A DNA stretch of 64,000 nucleotides from Dryomyza anilis. Its lineage: Eukaryota > Arthropoda > Insecta > Diptera > Dryomyzidae. The DNA lies in NCBI GenBank assembly GCA_951804985.1, contig OX638131.1, positions 1,364,001 to 1,428,000 of the forward strand, written 5' to 3'. Both the position numbers and the translations under genes were made by a program. Positions 23,600 through 36,343 of the stretch are shown in pieces (the stretch's first letter is position 1; each line of letters starts with the position of its first letter). The notes below the pieces were generated by a model. The model was not told the DNA's origin. It did no database searches and was given only the letters and a program-made list of their open reading frames with translations.

Positions 23600-25640
23600 G
23601 TTTTTAATAAAACAAAAAATTGCATTTTTATCCAAAAGTTGAATTTCTCAAACAATTTTAAGTTGTTTACTAAAAGTTTAATTTAAAAAAAAAAAAAAAG
23701 TTTTTCACAATCCTTTTTTTATATTTATCCAAAACTTTTCATTATTTTCAATTTGTGTCTTATCACATTACTGCATCATTGAAAATTTAATTTAACGGGA
23801 AATAACATGAATATTCTGGTATAGGTTTTAGATATTAGGTATTTGTTAAAACTGAAAAGAAAGCAGGTCCTATTCAGTTCCACAATCATTTCATTGGAGC
23901 CGAAAGCTTTTCTGAAATGTTCAACTCTTCATTCTTTTTAAATTTTAATCGATCCTACCAAAAAAAAACCTTTTTATTGCTTTAAAGACAATGTTCAATT
24001 GAAATGTTTCTGTCTTCCTCCATCTCCGGTACTCCATACTCTCCTCTTCATGCACTTAAGGACATAAGGACTTTGTCATGGTTTTAGTCGCTCTCTCTCA
24101 TTATTGTTGTTGTTGTAGCTGTTATTGCATTATCCTGTTTCGCTTCGCAGTTGCAGCTTTCAACTGAATGCATATAAATTTAATTTCATTGCTTTCTCAG
24201 CAGCAGCAATAAAACCCAAAAACAAAAGAAACTTCATCTCCGTCATGCCATTCGTTCTATCACCCAATGCTTTTCTTGGTAGTCCTTAAGTCCTCACATG
24301 TGTTGTACAGTTGTATTTGTTGTGTTCTGCACAAAAACAACAACAACAAAAAACAAACACATGTTTGTACATCTGGGTAGTGTTTTGATTTTTGCATTTG
24401 CTGCAAAGCATGCTTTTAGGCGCCTCCACCCTCTACCACTGTCGGACTATCAATCCGTCTGTCTGTCCGTCAGCCAGTGGCTGTTTGTCCCTCCGTCTAG
24501 CTGTCTTTATGTCTATCCGTTCGTTAGTTCTTCCCTCCGTCCCTCCGTCCCTACGTCTCTCCGTCCATCTGTACTTCTGACTGTCATTCTTTTGTTGCCC
24601 ACTAATGCGCTGTGCTCTGCATCTCGCAGGACATGCTAATGGACCCTATTGCCTCGACTATTGTTTCACATTTGCTTCACTCCTGCACTCATCCTGTTTG
24701 CACCGCTGTTGCACATAAAAATGTTTTCCAGCGATTTCTCGAAATAATACTTGGGATTATGTCGAGCTCTGCTTTTGCACTTATAGCTGTTGTTGCTCGT
24801 CCTGTACGTAGCTGCTTTTTTTTAATTCTCCGCATGCTTCGCAGCGCATCCTGCAAATGCATCATTTTTAGAAGGACTCTAAGGTATCCGGTGATGACAA
24901 AGATTCTGTGTAGTTTGAGCGCAGGAAGTTCGCTTGGTCTGCTGATTGGATCTGCCTTTTTTTCTTTTGGGCAAAAGCTTCTTTAAGATCACATTTTTTG
25001 CCCTCAAATGGAATTCCAGCAGCTACACTTTTAGGCTGTGCGAGTGTAAAGCCCTTTCGTTCTTGCGTTCCATCTGCATTATCCTTGCTTCGCATAAATT
25101 TATTTAAGCCCTGCACTCTGCTTCAATCTCTGCTGCTTTGGCCTCCTTAATTTTTCATCACACTTGCATCGATTTGCATGTGACGACATGCTTTGCTGCC
25201 TCGTGTGTCCTTTGCATCCTTTGCCCGAGCAGCTAGGGCACCTGACATTATTTCCTTCCGACAATCACGCCAAACTACTCATCCTTCAATCCAGCTCGAA
25301 TGTTTCTCAATTTCCCAAGATGATGAAAACTTAATGCGAATTTTTGTTGCACTTTTTGATACGTTTTATTTTTTTTTTGTTCGCTCCGTAGTTCTTTACT
25401 TAGTGCGGGGCTGTGTACCGCGGCACTCCCTGTGTCCCATGCTGCGCACTGAGTGCTGCTGGATTTGATTTGTTAACCGGGATTCGCCATTAAAAATAGA
25501 TGCTCGACATGCCATGTCGAGGTATAGAACCCAAAGGCGTAGCGCTTTAAGGCATTCTGCACTGAGTCAAGAAAAATGTTGCATATTATACGAAAAGCAA
25601 ATTGTGCAGCGCATTAAAAATGTTGCTGTCTTGATGTCAA
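23600..25640. other. Spacer and balanced island, no gene called
   Basis: After a transition of AT-rich spacer, 24000-25640 is a higher-GC, non-repetitive island with short overlapping frames on both strands. It includes a degenerate run of TCCGTC/CTGTC words at 24450-24590, which explains the serine/valine-rich frames there. Nothing is recognisable as a gene. Confidence 0.4.
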
Positions 25641-25964
25641 TGCAGGAGAACGAATTCTGTTAACAGCTTCCATTAAGTTTTTCTGATTTTTGAGACATTT
25701 CCATTGCACTCCTTTGAGTTTAAACTGCAAGTAATAAATAGATTTGTTAAGTCGCATGTTCTGTAAATACAACGCTAAATATTTAGAATATGAATATGAA
25801 CAAAAATATATTAAATTTTCTATATCCTTTCATGTTTAACTTGCTGACTTTTTTTGAGTACTGATCAAATTAAAAATGAACTAACTTATAAAATTCCTGT
25901 ACAGAAAAATAATTTTTCATATTGATTTTTGTTCATTCTGACTTTCTTAATATAGCTTCTTAAT

Positions 25965-27240
25965 ATAGCTACACATCAATGTTATGAATTATTCATCATT
26001 TGATGTATGACTGAAAATGTACTTTTAATTTTGAGAAAGTGCACGCGAAGACAACGTTTCAGCACATTGATAAATAAACACATAATACACAAAATATATG
26101 TACATCATATTAATGAATTTTGGTTCATCAAATGAAATTTCAAACAGTACATTTTTTTCCATATTTAGAGTTAGAATAAGTAAAATGTTTGGACCTTAAG
26201 CACGTTAAGACAATATCTTAAAATGATCAAAAGAGGTCGTATAACAAAAACAATTAAATGTTTGGAAATATATTTATTTATAATTAAACTTTTTATAAAA
26301 AAAAAAATATGGCCCACATTCCACACCAAATCGACCAAAAAAAGTCAAATTTAAGATTTTACCTTTTCGATTTTAATGAAATTTTGGCAACTGATAAAGG
26401 GTATCGAGGCATGTACTAACCATTTTTTTTCCGACCACTACTTCCAGAGATACAGTGACTGAAAGTTGGAAAAAAAGGGCAAAAAATCACTTTTGTATGG
26501 TTGTGGTTGTTCAATATTTTGAACTAGATATTCTAGAAACTGCTAGAAACTCAACAAAAATTTAAGATTTTTTTCAAAATTTTAAAAAGGGTCCTTTTTA
26601 AGGACATCAATTTGAAGTGCAAGGATAATGACCACGGCCCACATGTTCACGTTTAGAAATTACAACTTAATTTTTCTGAAAGTTTGTTCTATTCGCTTTA
26701 AATCGAGCTATCAATTAAATTTCTAGCATATCTAGTTTAAGAGATATTTAAATATGAACAACCATACAAAAGTGATTTTTGGCCCTTTTTTTCCAACTTT
26801 GAGCCACTGTATCTCTGGAAGTAGTGGTCGGAAAAAATAATTGGTTAGTGCATGTCTCAATATCCTTCATCAATTCCCAAAATTTAATTGAAATCGAAGA
26901 AGGTGAGTTCCAACCGCACGTCGATTTGGTGTGGAATGGCCCATGTAAAATAATATTTCATTAAATTTTACGAACATTTTTATTTTCTTAAAAAGAAATT
27001 AGACAATTTTTTTCAATTAATCAATTAATTTATTTTTAAAATATTTTTCGTATTTTGCTGAAAATTCTTCAAATTTATTATCTCATGCAATAAAGCAATA
27101 AGATAGACCTTTCTTCGATTTGAAATCAGGAAAATGCATTATATTAATATAAAAAATATATATATTTTTTTAAATTTTCGAACTAATTTTTTTTTTGAAC
27201 AATTTTTTTTGAAATGTTTTTTTTATATTTTCGAAAAAAT
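25965..27240 (-). mobile_element. AT-rich TIR element with homopolymer core (copy 2, interrupted)
   Basis: The words TACATCATATTAATGAA, TTCATCAAATGAAATTTC and AAATATATTTATTTATAATTA occur here in the same order as in the minus-strand copy at 34733-35450. The following A/T tract (to 27240, with TTTTCGAA joints) matches the homopolymer core. The continuity is broken by the palindromic element at 26309-26945. Boundaries are approximate. Confidence 0.45.
26309..26945. mobile_element. Palindromic TIR element, copy A
   Basis: The left arm begins TGGCCCACATTCCACACC; the right end reads GGTGTGGAATGGCCCATG. Arms of about 215 bp match in inverted order, sharing CCGACCACTACTTCCAGAG, ATACAGTG and CACTTTTGTATGGTTG. 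A central part contains AAAGGGTCCTTTTTAAGG. It lies between TA dinucleotides, which suits a Tc1/mariner-type insertion. It is non-coding. A second, partly rearranged copy is at 47610-48846. Confidence 0.8.
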
Positions 27241-27619
27241 ACAGGGTGGTACGCTTGGCAATTATTTTATGGACTGATTACTCGGTTCATTTCATGAAAA
27301 AAATTGTTAGAATTGGAGTATATTTGGAACACCCAGTGATATACAGTGTGTTTTCAAAATGTACTTTAGAAAACTTGATACAACCGTATTTTTGATTATA
27401 GGATCTACAATTTATGCCCAGATCAAAAATATTATATTCATTTTATAGATAATCGATCATAGTTTCTAGTAAAATTTTAATATTGGCATTTTATATAGTG
27501 CAGTAGGAGAATTTTCTCATCAAATTAAAAAAATAAATATTTTATAAATTTTATTTCTTAAACTTTTTTTGTAAACTCATATTTTCTCGAAATTTGTATA
27601 TATAGTATTTTGTTGATTA

Positions 27620-28460
27620 TTTTTATACCCTACACCTAAGAGGTACAGGGTATATTAACTTTGTGCATATATTGTAACGCCCCTTAGGAGGCGTGTCCGG
27701 TAGGAAAAGTATATATATTCTTGATCAGCATCACAACACGAGTCCATTTAGCCATGTCCGTCTGTCTGTCTGTCTGTCTGTCCGTCTTGTTGTCTTGCTG
27801 TCCGAATACAGAATAACTTGAGAAATACTGATCAGAATGCTATGAAATTTCGTCTCAATATATTATAGCCAAAAGTAGGCACTGAGTTTGAAAATGAGCC
27901 AAATCGGTTAACGGACACGCCCACCTCCCATACAAGGCACTTTTATATAACTCTTTAGGAACTAATAACTCGAAAAGTATTCCAGATATAGTTATAATAT
28001 TTAAAACATATTGTTATAATTCACCTAAAAATTTGTGGTCCAAAAATGGGCGTGATCCGCTCACATTTTTTTTTCATTATTTCCCGGATTTTCATAGTGG
28101 AAATTTGATCCGTTAATTATAAAAATCAAATCTATGAAATATTAGCCTTACAAAATTTTAAATATAGGCGTGGTCCGCCCAATTATATTTTTCTAATTTT
28201 TTTTTTAGTTTTTTATAATTTTATATCAATTTTTCAATTTATGGGGATATAAGATGTACATTTCTGATATGTGAATAATATTCTGAGGGTGGGGAGGTTT
28301 AGCATAATTAAAAACTTTAAAATTAAGGTATGCAATTAAATATCCCACATTAATATCCCCACCAAAGGTGTAGCGTATTCCATAGTCGGGCCCGACCGAC
28401 TATAAAAATCCGCCATATGTGACCGAACTTACCCATGTGACCTAACTTTCCCAACTCGTT
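27620..28460 (+). mobile_element. Mini-me type element (copy 2, diverged subfamily)
   Basis: It starts TTTATACCCTACACCTAAGAG, then TATATATTCTTGATCAGCAT, a short GTCT run (27758-27786), a body unlike the other copies, and an end CCCATGTGACCTAACTTTCC CAACTCG. The body includes several words of the ACACGCCCAC/GGCGTGGTCCGCC kind. The shared ends and core with a different body make it a distinct, older subfamily. Confidence 0.7.
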
Positions 28461-28665
28461 TTATTATTTGAATGTATCATAGTGCAGTAAACAATTTTTT
28501 CATAAACAATTTTTGATACATATAATTTTAAATCATTAGGTGAAGCTTCCTTATCCAAATCATAAATTTATGCGATGAGTTAAAAAAAAAAACTTTTCAT
28601 AAAAATTATCACATTATATTTGTCGGTGTAAACTCTGTTTTCCTTTTCGTAAACTTTTGACAATA

Positions 28666-29148
28666 TACGCAGAGAAAAAACATGGTTGTGGTGATCGTAT
28701 TTGAAGGGCATCATACTATGATGGGGGTTATGGTTGTAGCAAATCATATAATTTGTCTAATATGATCCTTAGTGACAATATTGCGTACCATAATACAACC
28801 ATACCATGACCATACACCGATTTCACACAACCATACTGTGGTTGTCAGTGACCATACTATGGTTGTTAGTGACCATACTATGGTTGTCAGTGACCATGTT
28901 TGATTAGTATTGACCATACTTTGTTCGTGGCAGTCTTTATCGTAATCATAACATGGTTCTTATCAACCATATTTTGGTTTTTCAGAAATACAATCATATT
29001 ATAATAAATTGTCTACTATAATATGATTTTAGCGACCTTATTATTGTTGAAATAAAATTGAAAATACTATACCTTGATTGTGACGATTGTAAAGACCATA
29101 GCATGGTTGTCGCGATCATGTCGCAACCATATTATTTCTCTGCGTGTA
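28666..29148. mobile_element. TIR element with tandem CCATACTATGGTTGT core
   Basis: The left end TACGCAGAGAAAAAACATGG and the right end, read inverted, TACACGCAGAGAAATAAT, form terminal inverted repeats. Both continue into ATGGTTGTG/ATGGTTGCG. The centre (28826-28900) holds about three to four tandem copies of a 21-bp word built on CCATACTATGGTTGTCAGTGA. Looser versions fill the rest. It is non-coding. The same kind of end (CTGCGTGTAGTAAT) closes the element at 59261-60239. Confidence 0.7.
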
Positions 29149-30230
29149 GTAATCACTTTACAGAACAATGATAATCGCAAATGTTTTGAATGGATGAAAA
29201 AAAAGTTTTGCCTTCATGATAACGCAGATCGAGAATCGATCGAGCATGATAACAATCAGGACTAACAATTATATCGACGAAAAACAAGGAAATATGTATG
29301 GATTATGGACTAAAAAACCTAATAAATATGAATCCAAAAACTAAAAATATGGATTAAAACTTAAAATATGAATATAAGATTTGTTTCATTTTAATTATTC
29401 AGCAATCTCATAAAATTGTTCCCTGAAAAAAATAAATTGTAATGAAATAAAATTACTTTTCAAACAAACAATTTTTTTTTGTATTTTGAAATACAGGTGG
29501 ACAAATTAATTATTCATGATGGGGTTTATTCTCAACAATTATGTGTTTGTGTTAATTGCCAAAAACAAATAATCGCCATTAATCCTTGAAAACTCCTTTG
29601 AATAATGAGAATGTACATTCTATATAAAACAGCTCACTGTTACATTGCTTTCGCCTTACACCCACCCAAATTTTCTATAAATCACTATTTATCGACTCCT
29701 GTAGTGTTATCGAGATATAGATTTCTGCAGTAAGATTATTTGACTTTATCAATCGGCCTTCAAATATCTCTGAAAATGTAAAACATGTAGTGAAAATTTG
29801 TCGATATTGAGAAATATGAGTCAGTTTTTGGCTGAATTAAAAATTTAGTAATTTTCATTTTATCTGTTTATTATTTTCATTGTCAATACATGGATTTAAT
29901 TTTCGGTATTGATATTCTCCAGAATTCTGGGATTACAAGTCCTACTAAAGGCATTGCTGATAGAGACTTTGCCAAAAGGGACATTTTTTATCTAAAAAAA
30001 TGAAATTTGTGCCATTGTTCGCATTTACCAAATACAGTTGTCATGTGTTTTTCAATCCCAATCGTGCTTTTGTGTGGGTTTTTCATTTGTTGGTTTAAGT
30101 GCACTCAATGAATCAATAATAATTCCATATAGTTGCATTTATAAATAATTATTAATGCATACATGTGTGAGTGGGACTCTATGAAAGGGAGGTGTGGGAA
30201 ATGGGAGGTGATTGGTTGTTGGTGATTTAA
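29149..30230. other. AT-rich spacer, no gene seen
   Basis: A short run of diverged ATGAATCCAAAAACTAAAAAT-like words lies at 29290-29390. The rest is plain spacer. Confidence 0.4.
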
Positions 30231-30234
30231 TTTG

Positions 30235-31660
30235 TTTTAATGAACAACAGTAGCAGCAGCGGCAGCACAAAGCGCAGCCAGTTGGGCGAAAAGTCAGTCA
30301 GAGCAGCAGCTGCTGCGTTTGTATTGTGCGCTCTGTGTGTGTGGCAAAGTTTGTTGCTCTTTAATTGAATTTTTTATTGTTCAATTAAATAATGTTGAAA
30401 GTTAATTTTATTGTGTGCGTGATAATGTTTTCCATTGTTATTGTAGTTGTTGTTGTTGTTGCCACATGAGGTTACAACTTTTGGCATCAACTCGATCAGT
30501 AGCGATCAGCGGGTTTACACTCAATTTGGCATCATTTGTTTGTGTATTTAGGACATGTTTAATTAAATTTTGTAAAATAAATTTTAAAAGCATTAAACAT
30601 TTTTAGTCGTCATCGACTAACAATAAAACTAACTAAACATTTGATACACTCCAACAATGAGAGGTCACAATGGGCATAATTTAAAGTGTACTCTGCGTAT
30701 TCGCAAAACTTTTCTGCCCCCTCCTTTATTCAATCAATCAAACTCTTCAACAAAATGCAATAAAATACATTAATGCATTTCGAATGTGTGCTTAAAAAAA
30801 ACGCAATATTAAAAACTGCATAATAAAGTACTTGACGAGCACTCGTCCCGATTCTCTTCATCTCGCCTCGTCTCGCCTCAACTACGGCCACCATATGCAA
30901 TTAAGTACTCGAAAGGACAACAACAACAACAATAATAATAACAACAACATCGAATACAAATAAATAATTACAATCAATGAAGTGCTTTCGCTGCCGCTCA
31001 GGTTTCAATTTGGCTGCCGGCGCAACGTGTTTCCGTTTCCGCTTTTATTGCATTTCGCCAACGAGCTCCAACGACTGCGTTCGTTCGGAGTCGTCCACTT
31101 GTGCCGGCTGCCGTCTGATTGCATTGTGCAGTCGGTGGCTGCTGTTTTTGTTGCTCTGATTGTAATGCACACAAACGTAATATTATTGGCACACAGCACA
31201 CTCACAGTCACAGTCACAGTCAAACACAGCCAGATCTGTGTACAGCGAAGACGCGAAGATTCGCACGCACAACATTTGCACGCGAATATTGATTATTAAT
31301 AAAATTATTTATTTTCCATTAATGAATTTACGCAGTTGCGCGTGCAAACGCAGGCCAGGTGGCAGATCCAGCGTACAGACGCACGGACGGGCGGTCGGTT
31401 CGATGAGTGGGCTTTAAGAAGCAGCAGCCGCTTTTAGCGGTATTGCGCGCCATGTTGCCGCAGGAGCATATGTAACGGTAAATGAACAGATGGACGGAAG
31501 TGCTTTTCATAATTACACGCAAGCGGATTCCTGCTGCTGCCTGCTGTGGTTGCTCCTGTCGAAGCCACACGAATTCGTATCTGACGCATTTTGTTCAAGT
31601 GGCTGAAAGTCAAAATAACGTGCAAATAAGAGCAGTCGAACGATGCTGATAAAGCTCATG
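30235..31660. other. Balanced island, candidate regulatory DNA, no gene called
   Basis: It has CAGCAGCGGCAGC, GTTGTTGTTGTTG and CAACAACAACAACAAT runs, a stretch of tandem CACAGT words at 31200-31220, and overlapping short frames on both strands (30982-31299 plus, 30998-31223 minus). No protein family is recognisable. Confidence 0.4.
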
Positions 31661-33955
31661 ACAAACAAAAAAAAATAAATACAAATTTAACAACTTTAAT
31701 ATTAAATCTACAAAAGTAACGTTTTTCAGCACGTTTTACATATTGCTTTCATAATGCATGTCAGACATGCCACAAAAAATCAACCGAAAAGACAATTTTG
31801 AGAATTTTGACACATGAAAATGTTTGGATATTTTTTTTTAAAACTTTGTGTCATCAAAAAAAGTATGGCATCCCAGCAAACCGAACGATAATTTTACGAT
31901 ATCGTTTACAGACCCAAATTATCTTTTTTGAATATCTAAAATGATTCGAAAATGATAGGGGGTTTCGATAAAAATGAACCTATCTATAACGAAATCGTTA
32001 TTATTGTCGTTATAGATATCGAGTTGATATCGCAAAAGTGTTCATATTCGATAAAAAAAATGTCATGTGTTCTAAACACCCAAAGAACTAATCAGTTGGA
32101 AAAACCGTCTTTTTTTGCCAACCGATTTATTTAGTTCTGTCAACATTCGACTGATTCAGTTTTTGCAACACCACGTATCAGTTCACACAACTAAAGAATA
32201 CAATTGACTACAAAAATCGGCCAATTTAACTAGCCCTAGAGATCGAACATTGCCGACGATTCGTCGTGCTGCTTACTTCGTGTTGGAGCGTTAGGGCTGC
32301 ATATAGAAATACAACATATAGAAACAAAATAGCTAGAACTCTGTAGAAAAGTATAGCTCTTGTTGAAGAAAGTATATTTGAGCATGGAAAACCCGAACAG
32401 TAACAACGAACAAGCCTTAAAACAATTCCAAATTTTGTTTTACACGTGACACGCGCTGTCCGCAGCACAAAACAAAACGAGTGAAAAATCTTAAGCTTGC
32501 GCGACTGGTGTTGTCCTGCTTTGGCATCGCTTTTATACAAGACAACTGGTTTCGCAGTTGAATCAAATAAATATTGGTCGTTACAACCTAATGTTATATA
32601 ATTATCTGTTGAGTCAACTAAATATTGGTTAGGTCTCATTTTGAATTTAGTTGCCGTACCAATGGAAATAAAAAAAAAGTAAAATGGATAAAAAGTTTGT
32701 TTCCCCCAATCAATGTTGCAGTTGCTTCAAATAATAATTGGTTACGCTTCATACTATTGTTTACCACAAATGAATTTCAGTTGAGGCTGACTAAATTTTG
32801 TAGATGCAAATGAATATTCGTTGAAACAACTGTACGCCAAGCAATAATTTTTTTGTGTGAACATTATCACACAAAAACTTTCAATTCAAATTCAAAAAAC
32901 ACACAATTCAAATTCAATATAATTTGAGTTTCATATCGTAAATAAAGCATTAAGGCCAATCGCAACGTTGCTTTAGGTCAGTCGTCCGTTCACCGACTTT
33001 CGCTATGCGTTGCTGAGGCGTTACGATCTGTGTTCCTCCAACGCATCAGCACAGTTTTCCAAGTCGCAAATAAGCATTGCGTTACGGTTGCGTTTCGAAC
33101 CGTTTTTTCTTATTCGCGGTATAAATAAACAATTTTCGCGCACTAGAAATCAATTTTTTGGTCAAACAAAATTATTGTCATTATTTTTAAATAATTTTTT
33201 TTAAGAAACTAAATTCTATGAAATTACGATTATTAGGCAAATGTCAAAATGACGACCTAGTAGAGAGTAGATCTACTTTTGCGTTGCTGATGCGTTTACG
33301 ATATTTGTGAGAATTTACGATAAAACGCATGAGGTCTACTTTCGGTTTGAATCATTGGTTTCTATTAATTCTATTTTTTCTGTCAACGCAAGCCACGCCT
33401 AGCCTGCAACACTTTCAACCCACATAATTTGTCCATCGTTATGGGTCATAATTAGTGGTAACAAGTGCGAAAATAAAAGTTTTTTCAAAAATAGTCCTTT
33501 TTAGAGTATTATATCCTTAAATACTATTAAATAGTTTATACACGAATTAACGTGCATAAATGTACGTGCATAAATTTACCAAACAAACTAAACCCCAATT
33601 CGCTATCTTTAATAGTTAAGAAGATATTCCAAATCAAAGTCAAATTTTCTTGAAAACTTGGTCAAAAAAACGTTCAACTTTTAGTAAACCATAGATAATT
33701 AAATTTTAACTAATCAATTTGAAAATTTTAGTCACATTTCCTAAAAAAAAAAGAAAAAAAGTTATTTTCAAAAAAATATTTTCAAAAAACCGCACAAAAA
33801 AAATTGAAACCGCGATATTTTAAAAAACCTGCATACGATTTTTTTATTTTAGTCTTAAAATACTCGGGGGAGATGTCCGAAACATATTCATAAAACATTT
33901 AAGTTCTCCCATGACTTTTGGGTTGAAAGTGTGAAGCACGACCTAACGCAACATT
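31661..33955. other. Repeat-like spacer with ATTGGTT words and a CG-richer patch
   Basis: Between 32080 and 32870, words such as AAATATTGGTTAGG, CAGTTGAATCAA and AACAACTG recur irregularly on both strands, as in old palindromic elements. At 32950-33450 there is a patch rich in CGCAACG and GCGTTGC words. An inverted pair around CACTTTCAACCCA (33409-33422 and 33918-33931) may be the ends of another old element. The 137-codon minus frame at 32226-32639 has no recognisable domain. Confidence 0.35.
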
Positions 33956-33999
33956 TCGATTTGGTCTTTATTTTATCGAATTCAAATATTACACTGGGC

Positions 34000-34345
34000 A
34001 ACAAAATTCAAATTTTGACATTGTTTTGATTTCTAAAATCGTATCAGTTTTGTCAAATTGACTCTAGTTTTTGAGATATTTTTCCATTTCTCATTTTTGA
34101 TCATTTTTTTATTGTATTTGAAAAATAATAGAATACCAAAAACAAATATGAGAAATGGAAAATGGCAAAATGGAAAAATGGGATATATCTCAAAAACTAG
34201 AGCCAATTTCACAAAACTAACGCCAGTTTGGGAATCAGTGCCACTAATGTATATAATATTTTCTGCAAATTTAATATCAACAAAATAATTGTAGGGCAGT
34301 GGTATCGTCACATGGTTTGAAAGGCTGTTATTTTTTGACATTCGA
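34000..34345. mobile_element. Palindromic element core related to the 47.6 kb element
   Basis: TCTAGTTTTTGAGATAT with CATTTCTCATTTTTG on the left is mirrored by AAATATGAGAAATGG and ATATCTCAAAAACTAGAG on the right. The arms are about 100 bp around a loop of roughly 50 bp. The arm words ACTCTAGTTTTTGAGATA and TGCAAAT also flank the centre of the element at 47610-48846. The two similar open frames on opposite strands are a direct result of the palindrome. Confidence 0.7.
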
Positions 34346-34614
34346 GTTATTTTTAAAATTTATAAAAACTGCGCCAAAATCGTGTGTGGTTTTGCTGGGT
34401 GTTTTTAACAGAAAAAATCTAAATCAATAAGACGAATAGGCTTTCGGTACTATTTTCAGATATGTTAACCCGAAACCTTTTGATTTATTTCGAATTTTGA
34501 GATACAATTTCTTTGACGCAATGATTCCATATTTGTCATTTATTATTGTATTGGGTGTCAGGATATGCTAAGAAGAAGTGTGCAAATGCGATAAAACCGA
34601 GAAAATACACTGAA

Positions 34615-36170
34615 AATAATGTATAAAACATTTTACGAAATATTTTTTCGTTTGTAAAATAATTTGTAAAATACACGAAACATTTATAATTTCTTGTTTT
34701 TTCCAAATTATTTTTTTCGAACGATTCGTACACAGAAACAAAATGTACATCATATTATTGATGAATTCCGTTCTTCAAAATATGATTCATTGTATTGAAG
34801 AACATTCATAATATTAATGACTAAAGACATCAATGTTTTGAATGCGATCATAAATATGATTAACGCATGGTAACTGTCGAAAAAGTGTTCGTCAATATGA
34901 TGAACTGTATGTGAAGAATACGTTTCATCATATTAATGAACCAAAATATATAATACAACATAAATGTTCCTCATATTGAAGTACGCTGTTCATTAAACCA
35001 AATTTCTATCAAATTATTTTTTTTCGTTCATTTTTACTTCTCAGTTCTCCAGTAGTTCTTGTATGTTATATGTTATATAATTCTTGCTCGACATGCATAA
35101 ATTAGTGTTACAATATATTTATTTATAATTACAACTTTTTTATTATTAAAAAGTTATATTTATAAAAAATATATTAAAAAAAAAATTTTTTTTTTTTTTT
35201 GAGGACATTTTTTTCCACAATTTTTTTTCGGCAAATTTTTTCGGAATTTTTTTTTTGTCCGAATTTTTTTTTTTGGTAATTTTTTTTTGCAATTTTTTAC
35301 TGTTATTTTTTAAATAAAATTTTTACAACACTTTTTTTTCGAATTATTTTATACATATATATATTTTTTTTCTGAAAAAATTTTATGAACAAATTCATCA
35401 ATATGACAATTTAAATTCATTGAATTAAATATTTTGTTCATATGAATAATGAATGCATTAATTCATTGTATATATTACGAATAAATATTTGTAAATTTAA
35501 AATAATAACAAAATTACAAATATTTTGTTTAAAATACGAAACTTTTGTATTACAACTTTTTTACGAAAGAATAACATATCTAACGAATAGTTTTTCGTAA
35601 AACTGTGGGCATAACATTTTATAATATATTATGAAACCTACGTAAATTTTGAAACTAGATGTAGAATTTTGCGAAACATTCGAGTTTTCTACGAAAACTG
35701 ATATAATTTGTGTTTTGTGTAAGTTATGTTTGTGTCAAAAGTTTCAAATAAGTGCATATTATTTCACAGTATTTTTAATAAAATAACGAATATATTCGTG
35801 AAATCACGTATATTTCCATTGAAAATACAAATGTATTCGTAAAATTTTTAAGTTATGCGCAAATATTATGAATGTATTCGTAATTTAACGAATGTTTTAT
35901 ACATTTTTATCGCAAAAGTACGAATATTTACGTAAAACCGTAAAAACTGCAAACATATTCAATAAAATACGAACAAATTAACAATCTTTCTTAGTATGTA
36001 CGAATGACTTTCGTAAATAATATCTACGAATAGTTTCGTAAAATACACAAATAAAATTCGTAATTTTTTCATAAATAATGTTCTTTGTGCATTTTACAAA
36101 CTATTTCGTTGAAAAATTTCACGAGTTTTTTTGTAAAATACATGAATGACTTCGTGTACGTTAATCAGAT
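34615..36170. repeat. Dispersed tandem TACGAAnnnTTCGTAAAAT words, split by an insertion
   Basis: Short palindromic words of the type ACGAATATTTTCGTAAAAT recur many times at 34615-34730 and 35470-36170. Examples are TTTCGTAAAATACACAAA and AATGACTTTCGTAAATA. The two parts are separated by the AT-rich element at 34733-35450, which fits insertion of that element into a pre-existing element made of these words. Confidence 0.55.
34733..35450 (-). mobile_element. AT-rich TIR element with homopolymer core (copy 3)
   Basis: It starts ACACAGAAACAAAATGTAC, followed by many TTCATCATATTGATGAA-like words, CTGTTCATTAAACC, CTCGACATGCATAAATTAG, AATATATTTATTTATAATTA and a homopolymer core (35165-35400) with CGGAA/CGAA joints. 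The order is the mirror image of the copies at 6459-7113 and 55790-57385. Confidence 0.65.
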
Positions 36171-36343
36171 TTTATTTTGAGTTTATATATAAGAAATAAA
36201 ACTTGGAAAACTGCGTAAAATTAAAAGGAATAGAGGTGGATTCAATGATTAAACAATGAAATTATATTTCTTCATCATTTTCACCTTATAAACTTAATCA
36301 TTTTTTGACGTTTTTAATTTTTGCTGTACTTTATGACACTACC

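Noticed and set aside
32226..32639. 137-codon minus frame as a gene
   Set aside because: It lies in a region of repeat-like ATTGGTT words, has no recognisable domain, and its codon composition does not stand out.
34033..34341. Pair of similar open frames on opposite strands as duplicated genes
   Set aside because: They are mirror readings of one palindromic element.
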